Below, piece by piece: positions 45,928-57,859 of a stretch of DNA of 64,000 nt; within the stretch, counting starts at the first letter, position 1; each line of letters starts with the position of its first letter. Below the pieces are notes generated by a model that saw nothing but the letters and a program-made list of their open reading frames with translations, was not told the origin of the DNA and searched no databases. This stretch comes from Scenedesmus sp. ARA3. Lineage: Eukaryota > Chlorophyta > Chlorophyceae > Sphaeropleales > Scenedesmaceae. The stretch lies in the NCBI GenBank assembly GCA_004335835.1, contig RWJK01001218.1, forward strand, positions 1-64,000, given 5' to 3'. A program made the position numbers and the translations under genes.

Positions 45928-46289
45928 GCTGCCCGTCCTGGCGAACTCGCGAGCTGCTCCTGCTGCTCCTGCTGCTGCCAACCAGCAACCCTAGTTCATC
46001 AGCTGCCCCCAGGCTACGCCTCAGACTGCCAGGAACACTCGACGTGTAGCTAAATGATATATGATAGACAAGGATTATGAAACCGACGGCATGCTGACAA
46101 CAGCAGCCGTTCCTGAGTTGAGGGTGATGACGTAGCCTACTCGGACAGGATCGCTGGCTCGTGTATGGTCACGGCTCTACCTGGACGCATATATGTGAGA
46201 GTACTTCGATTGTGTTGCTCGGGTCATAAGGGTCGTGAAGCCTTGAAACTCACACTGAGAACACTGGGCAACAGAACCGTCAGCACGCG
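45928..46289. promoter_or_regulatory. Divergent promoter, CorA and YegS-like genes
   Basis: The start codons at 45927 (-) and 46290 (+) are 362 bp apart and diverge. An AT-rich patch near 46051-46065 (AAATGATATATGATA) is the only TATA-like sequence. Confidence 0.45.
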
Positions 46290-46821
46290 ATGGACGCCGC
46301 AGTTGCTCGCGACCAGGCACAAAAGACTGAAGTCAACACGTCTAAGAAGCAGCAGCAGACTGTGCCTGCTACGTCAGTAGGCCAGGACCAGCAGGACAAG
46401 CAGCAGCAGGTCGCCCCACGCAAGCTGCTGCTGATTCTGCATGGAAAGCGGATTGAAGACGACCAAGTCAGAGATGCTATCAAGCAGCTGAAGGAGGAAG
46501 GCCATGAGGTGATGCACGTGGCTTTGAGCAGCAGCTGCCAGCTTGGCTGTCTGCTGTTGCCCTACACAATCAACTTTCAATGCTTTGGACATTGGACCTA
46601 AAAGTGCAACCTGGGAGGGGCCAAGTCACGTGTACAATACCACAGCACTACAATTTGCTTCGTTCCATCATCGGCATATGTTGGTGAGCATTCAGCTGCC
46701 TCCCCTGCCGCTATTGCCGCACTCTGCTGCTGCAGGTGGTGGTGCGTGTGACGTGGGACTCTGGCGATGTGGATCAGTTTGTGAGGGAGGCGGTGGAGCT
46801 GTGGGACAGCCAGCGGTGAGG

Positions 46822-46856
<35 letters not shown>

Positions 46857-47996
46857 ATCATCGCGCTGCAGCAACCTGCCGGCCTCATGTTCCTCTTCAC
46901 AACAGTAATGCACTAATGCTTGCGTAAATCCTCCTGGCACCGCAAGTACAACACACTGGCAACATGATGATGATGACGGTAGTAGCTGGTGGCGGCGACG
47001 GCACCCTCACTGAGCTGGTGGCTGCGCTGCTGAAGCACGCCGCGCCGCGCCGCGCCACATTTTACACACATACTTTGCTTGAATGCGCAGTTTCGCATCC
47101 ACTGCGGTCCGTGAGGACTCGGAGGTCGTGTAAATTCGTTCTTGTGCATACTCTTGTGTAAATTTGTTCTTATACATACTCTGTCCTGTTGATTATGCCG
47201 CAGGTATGACACGCTGGTTGCTGGTGGTGGTGACGGCACTCTCAACGAGCTTGTGGCTGCGCTGCTGAAGCATGATGCACCACGCCACATCAGCATTGCG
47301 CAGCTGCCGCTGGGCACTGCCAATGACTTGGCCTCGGCCTCAGGCATCTCCCTGGTGAGCTGCAACAGCAGCAGCAGCAGCAGCAGTGCTGCGAGTAGCA
47401 GCAGCAGCAGCAGTGCTGCGAGTAGCAGCAGCAGCAGCAGCAGCAGCAGCTAGCGCAGCCGCCGTGGGAACGGCCAGTGACCTGGCATCCGCGTCAGGCA
47501 TCTCTCTGGTGAGCAGCAGCAGCAGAAGTACTGCTTTTGCTAGTAGTAGCAGCCCAAGTGGGACAGCCATGCGCTGCACTGCAGCGCCATATATGGCAGC
47601 ACCGTAAGAACACAGTTGCATTAGGTTTCAGCATCAGGCATCGCAGGTAGCACTGCCGCCCCCTCCTGCTGCCGTAACCACATGGAATAAAAACAATATA
47701 CCAATGCCTCATTTTGCTGCACCAGGCGCCCCTGGAGGCGCTGCGCCTTGCCCTTGACCCCTCCACTATCCACCCCATTATTTAGCGCTGGTGAACGGCT
47801 ACCGCTGGTGAACGGCGAAGTGCTCATCAACTCTGCTGCTGCCGCCTATGAATGCAACGCCTGCATGCTGCCGCTGCTGCAGGCCCCGCTGCGCCTCGCC
47901 CTCGACCCCTCCACAATCCACCCCATTGATGTGGCACTGGTGAACGGCGAAGTGCTCATCAACTCTGCTGCTGCCGCATGTGATTGCAACGCCTGC

Positions 47997-48030
<34 letters not shown>

Positions 48031-50142
48031 AGGCCCCACTGGAGGCGCTGCGCCTCGCCCTAGACCCCTCAACAATCCACCTGATTGATGTGGCACTGGT
48101 GAACGGGGAGGTCTCTGTGAACCATCGATGTGGCGCTGAGGAATGATGAAGATTCCATGATCTGCTGCCACTGCTGCTTCCGCTGCTGCTGCTGCTGCTG
48201 CTGCTGCAGGCGCCCCTCGAGGCGTTGCGCCTCGCCCTCGACCCAAGTACAATCCACCCGATCGATGTGGCGCTGGTGAACGGCGAGGTCTTCATGAACC
48301 TAGCCACGGCAGGGCCGGTCAGTGAGGTCAGCAGCAAGGGCATGAGCGACGCGATGAAGAAGCTGCTGGGGCCCGCGGCTGTGGCGGTGGCAGGTGAGAG
48401 ACGGCAGCTGCAGGAAACAGTACAAGCAGTGCAGTGGCAGGTTAGGACCAACAGCTTGCAGGAAACGGCGCAGAAGCGGCGCTGTAGACATCAAGATTAC
48501 ATGCGCTGTGGCAAGTGACTTGCCTCTACAAGAATGCGCCACAAGACTTTGGCAGTTATGCACGTGGCGCCAGCAGGGCCTGTCAGCAGCAAGGGCATGA
48601 GCGATGCGCTGAAGAAGCTGCCAGGGCCCGCGGCTGTGGCCGTTGCAGGTGAGAGGGGCAGCTTGCAAAGAACAGCATGAGCAGTGCGGTGGCAGGTGAG
48701 ATTGGCAGCTTGCAGGAAATGCGCAGAAGCGGGGCTGTGGTAGGTGACTTGTGTTTACGGGACAGCCACAAGGTTTGTGTCTTGTTTGTTGCTGGAGCGG
48801 TCTTCATGAACCTGGCCACGGCAGGGCCTGTGAGTGAGGTCAGCAGCAAGGGCATGAGCGATGCGCTGAAGAAGCTGCTGGGACCCGCGGCCGTGGCCGT
48901 TGCAGGTGAGAGAGGCAGCTTGCAGGAGACAGCGTAAAAGCAGTGCTGTGGCAGGGGACTTGCGTTTACAAGAAAGTGCCGCAAGACGTTTGGCTGGTTC
49001 TTTTGATGGAGCAGTCCTTATGCACCCGGCCAGCAGGTCAGCAGCAAGGGCATAAGCGACGCGCTGAAGAAGCTGCTGGGACCTGCGGCTGTGGCGGTGG
49101 CAGGTGAGAACCAGCAACAGCTGCAGCAGCAGAGGCCGGGCCGTATGTGAGCAAGCATGCAGAGCTGGCGTCTAGCAACTGCGACTGCTGTCCCTGCCAT
49201 GTTCAAAAAAAGAGCATTGAATGCTTGCAGTGTATGCCCTTGTAGCTTTAAGCATGAGCGCCACTCATGGCAGTGCCATGCAACTTACAAATTAAACGTC
49301 GGTGGCAACCAGTGTTGCATGACTGCCAGTGCTGGTAGCGCAGAGTGCAGACAGCAACATGTGCTGTGCTGATGCCGCACCATGCTGCCCGATGCAGCAT
49401 CCTGTGCATACAAGCGTTGGCCGGAACATGTGTTGTGCTGATGTGTCGTGTGCAGGCTTCCGCCAGCTGTTCATCCCTGGCAACCCATCAGGGGCGTAGT
49501 GATTACCCTTGTTAGCATAACAAACATGACTGCCATGCAAATGTGAGCACAGCTCATGGAAACCAGTGCCATATAACTAGTTGGCGCTGACAGTGCGGTG
49601 TGTGTGAGACAGCAGCATGCTGTGCTGACGCCGCACCATGGTGCCTCATGCTGCTTCATCTTGCTTGCAGGCTTCCGCCAGCTGTTCATCACTGGGCTCA
49701 AGCCCATCAGGGGCGTCAGGCTGACACTGCCCACCTCGCCAGACTGCAGGCACGACAGCTACAGCCCCGACCAGGTGAATGTCTTCGATGATGAATGGAT
49801 CCTTTTCCGTCCTTGTGTGTGAAAGTGACACTGCCCACCTCGCCAGACTGCAGGCACGACAGCTACTCCCCAGACCAAGTAAGTTATTTGGCGGCCCGTG
49901 TCTATCCAGTTGTGTGTGACACTGCCTGGGGCAGCAGACTGCAGGCGTGACAGCTACAGCCCTGACCAGGTGCGCGCTGTGGACTACAAGTGCATGTGCT
50001 GCTGCTGTGCTGCTGTGCTGCTGCGAGTCACAGCTGATGCCTGCTGTGCAGCAGACTGCCCGCAGCTTGTGCAGGAGTTGAGTTGCGTCTGCTGTCGAGA
50101 AAGGGACACACCGTGCTGCTGTTGCTATTGCTGCTGCTGTAA

Positions 50143-50236
<94 letters not shown>

Positions 50237-51020
50237 AGGTGTCGCGCATGTCTGGCGACCTGCTGGTGCTGGCTGCCGGGCAGGCGCGCCAGATGGGCCG
50301 CATGCTCAACGTGTGCCCTGATGCACTGCTGGATGACGGGCTGCTGGACTTCACGCTGCTGTTTGGCAGCCCAGGGCGGCAGGTGAGGCGGGCCAACAGT
50401 TATCGGTGTGTTCAGCTCTTCTGCTAGTTGGGTCCTCGGGACGGCACGCGATGCTGTAGGTAAGGCTCCAGGGCTGTACGGATATCATCATGTCCAGATC
50501 ATGCTCTGATGAGCTGTCCGCAGCCTCAATTGCGCACCAGACAGCGTGCAGCTGGATTTCACCCACCAGCAAGCCCAGTTGCCCTTCTGCCACCCTGCGG
50601 ACGGCAGCGCTGGCGACAGATGTGCTGTCGTCCGGCCTTAACCGCGCGCGGGGCGGCATGTTGAGTTAAACTTCACTTACAAGCCTTACTGCCTGCTGCC
50701 ATATTGCAGGCTGCATCGCTGGCGTCCGATGTGCTGTCGTTAGGCCTCAGCAAGGCTCAGGGCGGCATGCAGCTGCTGCGGCTGCCCTGGCTGGTGGTGG
50801 AGGCAGACCAGGACCTCAAGTGCAACAGGGATGGAGAGCCGTCACCACCCGCAAACAAGTAAGCTGGGTACATTGAACTGCTGTGGCAGGGGCCTTGCAG
50901 CACAGCACTGGCTCAGGGCTCAAGAAGCATGCTGTTGAAAGAGGCAGTTATCCGTGCTGCATATTGTGACATAGTTGTGACATGGTTGTGACATGGTTGT
51001 GACAAGTACTGTCTCACTTA

Positions 51021-51058
<38 letters not shown>

Positions 51059-51758
51059 TGCTGCCTGCAGGCTTGTATTTGAGGTACTTCCGCGCCGCAT
51101 CCAGCTGCACCTGCCCGACAGCAGGCTGCTGCTGGAGGGCCAGGCGGCAGCAGCGGAGGATGCAGCGGCAGGGCCGGCCAAGCAGCGGCAGCGCTGGTGG
51201 CGCAAGCTGCGCAAACAGGCTATGAGGACAGGTGCGGCAGTGCATTGTTGGGTAGAATGCGTTGTGTGCTGTGGTGTGTGGCTGGCACTATGCCGTGCAT
51301 GTCGACTGGAACAAAGCAGCAGCGGCAGCTGGCCAGTCCAGCAGGACAAACCAGTGTAGCTGCTGAGACACATCTGCCCCTTGCACCATCAGCACGCCAC
51401 ATTCAGCTAGCCTTGCAGAAGCAGTGTGTCACCCTTTGCCTTGCAGCACCTTAGGCGGTGGGCATGCTACCCACAGGCAGTCAATCTGCCACCCTGGGCC
51501 CACTGGCTGCAACGCTCTGCTTGCTTTCAAAGCCAAGTTCTGTGCTTGCCCGCAGGCCACAAGCCGCGCCCGCGCCTGCTGCTGGACCTGTGGGGGGCGC
51601 AGCAGCCGCCAGGCAGGCTGTCCAGGCTGCTGCCCGGCCTGCGGCGTGCCCTGGGCAGGACGCTGCTGTGGGGCGCGCTGCTGACGGTTGGCTTCGCGGC
51701 AGGCCTGCAGGCGCAGCAGCTGCTGCCTAGGGCTGCTGCTGTGCACGAAGAGCTGTGA
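46290..51758 (+). CDS. YegS-like lipid kinase (DAGK catalytic family)
   Basis: Nine exons (46290-46508, 46736-46815, 47204-47354, 48210-48393, 49671-49774, 50239-50382, 50710-50858, 51071-51231, 51556-51758) encode about 464 residues. After a Gln-rich leader, RKLLLILHGKR and VVRVTWDSGD begin the diacylglycerol-kinase fold; the nucleotide loop is AGGGDGTLNEL (GGGDGT about residues 107-112), followed by LPLGTANDLA, DVALVNGEVFMNLATAG, VLAAGQARQMGRM and ALLDDGLLDFTLL. These match bacterial YegS and its plastid/mitochondrial relatives, which phosphorylate a lipid substrate; which lipid is unknown. The C-terminal exon adds a basic segment and a hydrophobic stretch (LLWGALLTVGFAAGL) that could be a membrane anchor, absent from YegS. 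Introns contain numerous fragment copies of exons 3, 4, 5 and 7. Confidence 0.9.
46975..47060 (+). repeat. Copy of lipid-kinase exon 3 5' part
   Basis: This segment reads AGGGDGTLTELVAALLKHAAP and corresponds to the real exon's AGGGDGTLNELVAALLKHDAP at 47213-47275. It lies upstream of exon 3 in the intron and lacks the exon's remaining half. Confidence 0.85.
47455..47515 (+). repeat. Copy of lipid-kinase exon 3 3' edge
   Basis: GTASDLASASGISL plus a GTGAGC donor here duplicates the exon 3 end (GTANDLASASGISL at 47313-47354). It lies in the downstream intron, separated by AGC runs. Confidence 0.85.
47727..48130 (+). repeat. Three copies of lipid-kinase exon 4 5' half
   Basis: Copies starting at about 47727, 47880 and 48029 each begin with a CAG acceptor and repeat the codons for APLEALRLALDPSTIHPIDVALVNGE. 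The second carries a short internal deletion, the first a frameshift and stop. The complete exon follows at 48210. Protein frames are partly intact in copies two and three. Confidence 0.88.
48565..49110 (+). repeat. Three copies of lipid-kinase exon 4 3' half
   Basis: Segments at about 48575-48655, 48800-48910 and 49020-49105 repeat SSKGMSDALKKLLGPAAVAVAG with a GTGAGA donor, matching the end of the real exon at 48330-48400. The copy at 48800 also keeps the preceding VFMNLATAGPVSEV. All lie downstream of the exon. Confidence 0.88.
49453..49975 (+). repeat. Fragments of lipid-kinase exon 5 around the real exon
   Basis: Upstream, 49453-49497 repeats the acceptor side (GGCTTCCGCCAGCTGTTCAT). 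Downstream, about 49826-49880 and 49918-49972 repeat the donor side (TSPDCRHDSYSPDQ and ADCRRDSYSPDQ) with GT donors. The real exon is 49671-49774. Confidence 0.85.
50144..50237. repeat. TGC/CTG run of about 31 units abutting an acceptor
   Basis: An uninterrupted triplet run forms the 3' end of a lipid-kinase intron and ends in the CAG acceptor of exon 6 (exon begins 50239). The run replaces a normal polypyrimidine tract. Confidence 0.95.
50575..50660 (+). repeat. Copy of lipid-kinase exon 7 5' edge
   Basis: The sequence encoding ALATDVLSSGLNRARGGM mirrors exon 7's SLASDVLSLGLSKAQGGM (50713-50769). It lies in the upstream intron and its acceptor is degraded. Confidence 0.8.
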
Positions 51759-52755
51759 TGGCAGGCGGAGTGGCATGTTTGCAAACCCAATCAAAGGGTG
51801 TCTGTTCTATTGATTTGTAAGGGAGCTTTTTGTACAGTATCGAGGTTGTTCTTTTGTAGGTCATGCGTGTTGTGGCTTTGGGTTGTTTGCGGCTGTTCTA
51901 CAGCTGTGCAGTCAAACTGTTAGATCCCCTCCCTTGCCCATCCATTGCCCATCCATTTCCCACGCTGTTGAAGATCTCATATGTCATTGATGACACCTGA
52001 GTAGTTTTGTCAACACAGCTACACAGTGATGTGGTCAGCTGGTGATAGAACAAACTTGCAATTTTCTTTATGCGCAGCTTGCAACCTTGGACAAGTGAGG
52101 CACTCTGGCTTTACTGCATGTTGCCGGCTGTAGATGACTGAGGTACCCCGTGTCTCATCAAATCCAATAACAGCTACGTGTAGTTGCTGTCTTGCAACAG
52201 CACCACCAGCAGGGGCCCCTTCGAGCTCTGCTCGCGTCATGCATCCTACAATGGCTCTACCCCTCCCCAGCCTCTCAAAATCGCCTTGCCAGTCACATGT
52301 CGATATGTTGCAATTGGAAGACTAAGCATCACAACAGTTTCTGGCCGCCTAATGAGTGACAAAGAGAAGCAGAAAGGCAAAGCACTGCTGCTGACCAGCC
52401 CACGCTGCCTGCTCTCAGCATAGCCCACACCTTCCCAACACGATACTGTACATCCTCTCAGGACTGGGAACCTGCCTCAGGTACCAGCCCAGCGAGCTGT
52501 GACTCCGCCATGAGGGTCATCACACAGTCCTGGCCCCAATGAGGCACAAACAGGTTCCATATGAAACATGCAAGGGCAGCCTTGCCCTGTCACAGCTTGC
52601 TCTGCAGGCTGCACCAGTTCCAGGGCTCATCCCCGCATCCTCCCTAACACACAATACAAGACATGATCAAGACCGGCAGCCTGGAACTAGCCCAACGGAT
52701 TGCTACTCTGCTCCTGAGGCTGACTACTGACGTTGATGTACACAGCTATCAGCAG
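51759..52755. other. Convergent intergenic region with polyadenylation signal
   Basis: TGTAA at 51816-51820, 58 nt after the lipid-kinase stop, is a well placed algal polyadenylation signal. At 52589-52631 the stop-codon end of the ALDH10 last exon (52754-52797) is repeated, so the duplication pattern extends into the 3' UTR. Nothing else coding is supported. Confidence 0.55.
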
Positions 52756-53799
52756 TCACAGCTTGCTCTGCGGGCTGTACCAGTCCCAGGGCTTGTCGCT
52801 CACGTAAGTCGTCACCTGCTTCACGCTCAGGAAGTTCTCCAGCCCCCACTCGCCCAGCTCACGGCCAAAGCCGCTGCTCTTCACGCCACCCCAAGGAGCC
52901 TGACGCAGTACCAGCAACAGCAGTGATGATGTAAACACGTGACTTGCTGTTACTCTTGGCGCTAAAGACGGAGCCTAGCTGCCAACGGCGCGTACAACAC
53001 AGCCATGCCTGACAGCAGCCATTAAATTGCCAGAACACGTCCAATGACAAAAGCAACACTGGCTGCAGTTGCAACACCATTGCAGCAGCAGCAGCCCCCA
53101 ATAGCACAATTTGTTGTTATCCCAAAGCAACAGCCCCCTCTCCCCTCACCTGGCAGAAGCAGGGCTGGCTGCAGTTGACCCACACGATGCCGCACTCCAG
53201 GCCCTCAGCCACGCGCCGGCAGCGCTCCGCGTCGGCGCTGATCACGGCGCCGCCCAGACCGTACTCGCTGTCGTTGGCCAGCTGCAGGGCCTGCTGCTCG
53301 CTGCTGAAGGTGGACACTGTTGATATCAATAACCGTGGGGCAGTGCGGCAATGCGGCAGAGGGAAGCACTGTAGGTGGGTGGCTCAGCAAGGATGGCAGC
53401 ACTGCCGCTATGCAAGTGTTGTTGAAAACAGCTTCGTGCACAAAGACGGCAGCATAACCCTGTACCTGCAACGTTTCAGGAGGAACAGGCAAACCAGAAG
53501 CTCTCTGATGTTGGAACGACATGACGCACCTGACAGCACCGGCCCGAAGATCTCCTCCTTCCACAGCCACAAGCCAACGCAACACCGCTGCACGTGCAGC
53601 AATGCAATTCACTCATAAATTCCTGTCTCATACAAGCGCCACGCACCTGACAGCACCGGCCCAAAGATCTCCTCCTTCCACAGCCGCATGTGTGGCGCCA
53701 CATTGATGAACACGGTCGGCTCCAGGAAGTGGCCGCGGGGGCAGCTGGGCGGCCGCCGCCCGCCAGTCAGCAGCGTGGCGCCCTCGTCCAGCCCGATCT

Positions 53800-53850
<51 letters not shown>

Positions 53851-56310
53851 TGATGCTCACTACACCAGCCATGTCATGAGAAGTACATCAGCTGTAGGTA
53901 CGGGTACAGGTATGGCAAAGGGAGAGGTGCCGCCATCAGCAACCCAGTAGTGCCGAGTATAGCTGCTGGCTGCACTCTGAACTGCGACACAGCCAGGCCC
54001 CAAGCAACAAATGCCAATACATCTGCCGGTGCTGGCGGCAAGGGTTAGCGGCTGCAGCAGCAATGAGCCAGGCGCCGCACGCACCTGCACGTAGCCGCGT
54101 ACGCGCTCGTACTGCGCCGCGCTCACGATGGGCCCCATGCGGCAGCCGGGCTGCAGCGGGTCGCCGATGTTGATGGACTGCGCGCGCTGCTTCAGCTTGG
54201 CGTAGAACGCGTCAGCCACGCTGCAGCGCAAGGTGAAGTGCACAGAACATCGAGACAATGAGATGTTTGTGATATGTTGCAATGGGAGTGGGATCAAGGG
54301 AGGCAGGCTGGAGACGCTCGCTACTTGGCCCACTGGCGGGTGTGCACATGGCGTGCTGGGACGCAGAATCAGATGCAGTGACCGATCAGTTTTGACAACA
54401 GCCGGGCGCTGGCCGCTTGCTACTGCTGGCCACAGTGCATTCACGTCTGCCCCTGCCGCATCCTATTGCCGTGTGCTCACCGCTCCTGGATGAGGATGCG
54501 GCTGGTGCTGCTGCAGATCTGGCCGTTGGTCCAGAAGGCACCAAACATGACCCACTCCACCGCCTTGTCCAGGTCTTAGCAGCAGCAACAGATCAGCAGG
54601 CCGGCAGTGGATGCAAATACAACATATTGAGTCATGTTCCTGCCACAGCCGCAACAATGTTGTGTATGCACACCCTACAACCACAACCTTCGCTGCACTG
54701 CCACGGCATCCACGCCCAACAGCCCAGCTCCAGCCATTCCACTGCTAGCATCACTGGCACATGCACGACAAGCGCTCTGCACCTGTACAACCCAGCCATC
54801 CCGCCCACCTGCATCATCAAAGATGATGAGGCAGCTCTTGCCCCCCAGCTCCATGGTGGCAGGCCGCAGGTTGGCGATGGCTGCCTGCAGGGACAACCAA
54901 CAGCGGAAAACGCTCGCTGGCAGCAGAAAGCCTCCTGCACTCTTCAGAGCTTCATGGGTATCACAAACTACAGGGTGCATACATGTGTTGTGCATATAAC
55001 CAGCCCAGGAGGATTCAGACAGACCCCAACGTGCGACACACAGGCGCTGCGCCTGTTGCTGCGAGGGTGTGCAGCGCTCACCTGTGCTACTCGCTGCCCT
55101 GTGGCTGTGCTACCGGTGAATGCCACCTTGGCCAGTGCTGGATGGGAGCTGCGGCAGCAGCAACATCAGGTGAGCACAGCACATGTTCACTCATCAGAGC
55201 AATGAGCAGCAGGGTCTCTTTCAAGAAGGCAGACAGAGCACGCCTGCTGCGACTGGAGCTGACACAAGTGTCACAACGATTGCAAGTTGCGGCAGCAGAG
55301 CATGAGCATGACCCGCGCCGGCGAACCCGCACCTGAGCGGTGCGCCCGCATCAGCGCCCAGCCCTGTCACCACGTTGAGCACCCCAGCAGGCAGCCCCGC
55401 CTCGCCAGCCAGGCCCGCCAGCTCCAGGCAGGTCACGCTGGCCAGCTCGCTGGGCTTGAGCACGCAGCAGTTGCCGGCTGCCAGCGCGGGAGCCACCTTC
55501 CACTGCAGGGAAGATATATGCAGGAGAGGAGGGTGCGGTAACAGACAACAAATCATTCACCTGAGCATCAACCAAGTGCTGGCAGCATGCTGCGCAGCGC
55601 TGGGGAGCAGCTGCTGCTGGCAGGACAGGTTGTCCAGCGCTCATTCGGCGCCTCAGCCCGTCTGATAGACCTCGTCAACTGCATCAACTGCTGCGTCATG
55701 ATGCAACGTCGGTCATCCCACCATGTAACAGAGCCACACGCACCGTGGCCATGAGCAGCGGGTAGTTCCAGGGCGTGATGAGCCCCACCACGCCCAGCGG
55801 CTCCCGCCGCACCGTGACGCTGAACTCCTCCATGCCCACGTCGATGGCGCTGCCCTGGCGCGCGTCCAGCTTCTCAGCCAGGTCTGCGTAGTAGTCCAAG
55901 CAGCCCGCCACGTCATCCTGACAGCAGCAGCAGCAGCAGCAGCAGCAGTGTTGGCAGTGGCACAGAGAGACATCATCAGGTGTGCAGGCCAACAAGGGGC
56001 TGCCATACAGTGCTTGCAGGACAGGGCTTGCTGTGTGCAAGGGCTGCCCTCTGAAATCACTGCTCATCCCAGCATGCAGCGTCATCCTGCAAAGTGCATT
56101 GTGAAACAATGATATATATGGAGAGGCTGCGCTGCACGATTTCAGCATGGACCTGAGCTTTCCCCATTCATCACAGGCTCCACCCTAGCAAACCCTGGCT
56201 GCTGCCTGGCCGGCTCACCATGTCCCACTCCGCCTCATCGATGGGCTTGCCCATGTCCTGCGTCTCATAGCTGGCCAGCGCGGTCTTGTTGGCACGCACC
56301 TGCAGCAGGC

Positions 56311-56351
<41 letters not shown>

Positions 56352-57179
56352 CTGTCACCCAGCTGACACATGCTACACGCGGGGAGCGGCGGCGTGCGTG
56401 CTTTCAGTCGACAGCAAGCGCGTCGGTGTGGTTGCTAGTAGTACTGCTTGCCTTTGCCGCCGCTACTCGCGCAACAGGGAATGTCGCTGACAACAGCGCG
56501 ATACAGAGACATGCGCCGAGTGCACATGCACTTCAGCAGCTGCTTGCTGCAACTGCCGGCACCAGCTGTGCCAGCTGCCACCAGCTTACGCCATGTACAC
56601 TGCGCTTGCTTTGCCCGTTCAGCCAACTCTTTGCTCACCTTCTGTGCTATGGCTCGCAGCACCACTGCACGCTGCGCACCAGTGGTCTTTGCCCACACGC
56701 CAGATTTGTGTGCTGCTACTGCTGCTGCCACTGCTGCCTCCACATCCTCCCTGGTGCCTGCAGGACAGGTCAACAAATCAACGGCGGCAGCAGCAGTTGC
56801 AGCAGGGCCCCATCAGCCGCAGCACTCATCACACATACGCACTACTGCCGGTGTTTCCCGCAACCACTGCTGTGGTTGGTGGTGTCATCTAGGGCGTTGC
56901 AGCTGGCAGCCGTGCAGGAGTCGCAGTTGAAACCTGCTCTGCATGCCCAGCCTCCTTGGTGCCGCTGGCTGGCTGCAAGAACAGTTGCAGTGAAGCAATT
57001 GCTGCACTAAATTGCTGCAGATACAATCCAGGTGTGCAGCTGTGCAACGCACCTGCAGGGATGCGGCCTATCACTGCTTCTGTGGCAGGGCACACCACGT
57101 CCAGGTACTTGCCCCTGACGGGGGCAACCCAGCGGCCATTGATGAACAGCTCACGGGCAGGGATAGGCAGCGCTTCCAT
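52756..57179 (-). CDS. ALDH10: ALDH10-type aminoaldehyde / betaine-aldehyde dehydrogenase
   Basis: Twelve exons (57053-57179, 56639-56757, 56219-56299, 55744-55917, 55333-55502, 55082-55148, 54809-54884, 54481-54574, 54085-54220, 53647-53797, 53150-53316, 52756-52899) join in phase to 501 residues, the normal family length. It should oxidise omega-aminoaldehydes or betaine aldehyde with NAD+. Visible elements: [14 protein letters not shown] with Asn160, the Rossmann loop FTGSTATGQ, catalytic base Glu258 in MELGGK, nucleophile Cys292 in [16 protein letters not shown], and the ALDH10-specific [20 protein letters not shown] and [17 protein letters not shown]. The chain ends in Ser-Lys-Leu, a type 1 peroxisomal signal, as in plant ALDH10. 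Its product in algae could be glycine betaine or GABA; which is not decidable here. The neighbouring small Cys-rich gene diverges from it. Confidence 0.95.
53523..53570 (-). repeat. Copy of ALDH10 exon 10 3' edge
   Basis: GCACCTGACAGCACCGGCCC plus following bases to 53570 repeat the donor end of exon 10 (53644-53690), including codons for [12 protein letters not shown] and the GTGCGT donor. It lies in the downstream intron with the frame preserved. Confidence 0.88.
53799..53849. repeat. CAG run abutting ALDH10 exon 10 acceptor
   Basis: About 16 CAG units (CTG on the coding strand) run straight into the acceptor of exon 10. Similar runs precede exon 4 (55922-55950) and exon 3 (56305-56350). 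Confidence 0.92.
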
Positions 57180-57859
57180 TGCTCCTGCCTGCTGCTGCCT
57201 GCTCTGCTGAGACAGGCTGTTGGCTGCTGCCTGCGTGGCAAAGCATGGACACCAGGACAGCAACAGGTTGGAAAGGTTTAGTGTGCTGTGCACATGCGGT
57301 GCATGGTCGTGCATGCGGTTGCAAGGGGACAAGGGACAGTAATGATGAGCTTAGGACGCGCCTAGTTCAGCATACAGACAGTTCACGTGGACACAGATGC
57401 AGACGGTAAAGGAGTGAGTGCAGCTGCCACCCAACCAGCTGCAGGCAGTAACAAGGATGCTCATTATACATCAATTTCAATCTAACTGAAAGATTATCTT
57501 CCAGTGTCGCTCCGCCAAGCTGCACCTGTGCGAACATGCAGAGGCTCACCGTTTGATGAGGACAGCAAGGCACTCCTTGCGCCAGGAAACAGAGTTAGGT
57601 TATATAATTGAGAGGCTTGGAAGCATCAACTTCGCAACAACCTGTACGTGGCAGGCCTAAAGATTATGAAGCCCTAGTGACAAGAACACAAGCGAATTTT
57701 CACGGCAACACCCGTCGAAATCGTGCAGGTAGTAGCGCATTGACTTCATCTTACCAGCAGTACGTTGATTTAGTACTTCCCGACTGCTGATCCACATCAA
57801 GCACTTGCTGCTGCTGGAGTGGTGGGCAGCATTGTCAACACTCAACGGCATCTGCAGCT
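57180..57859. promoter_or_regulatory. Divergent promoter, ALDH10 and Cys/His-rich gene
   Basis: This is 680 bp between two start codons pointing apart. The middle (57440-57500 and 57590-57620) is comparatively AT-rich, with TTATATAATTG at 57599-57609 as the only TATA-like motif on the plus-strand side. Confidence 0.45.
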
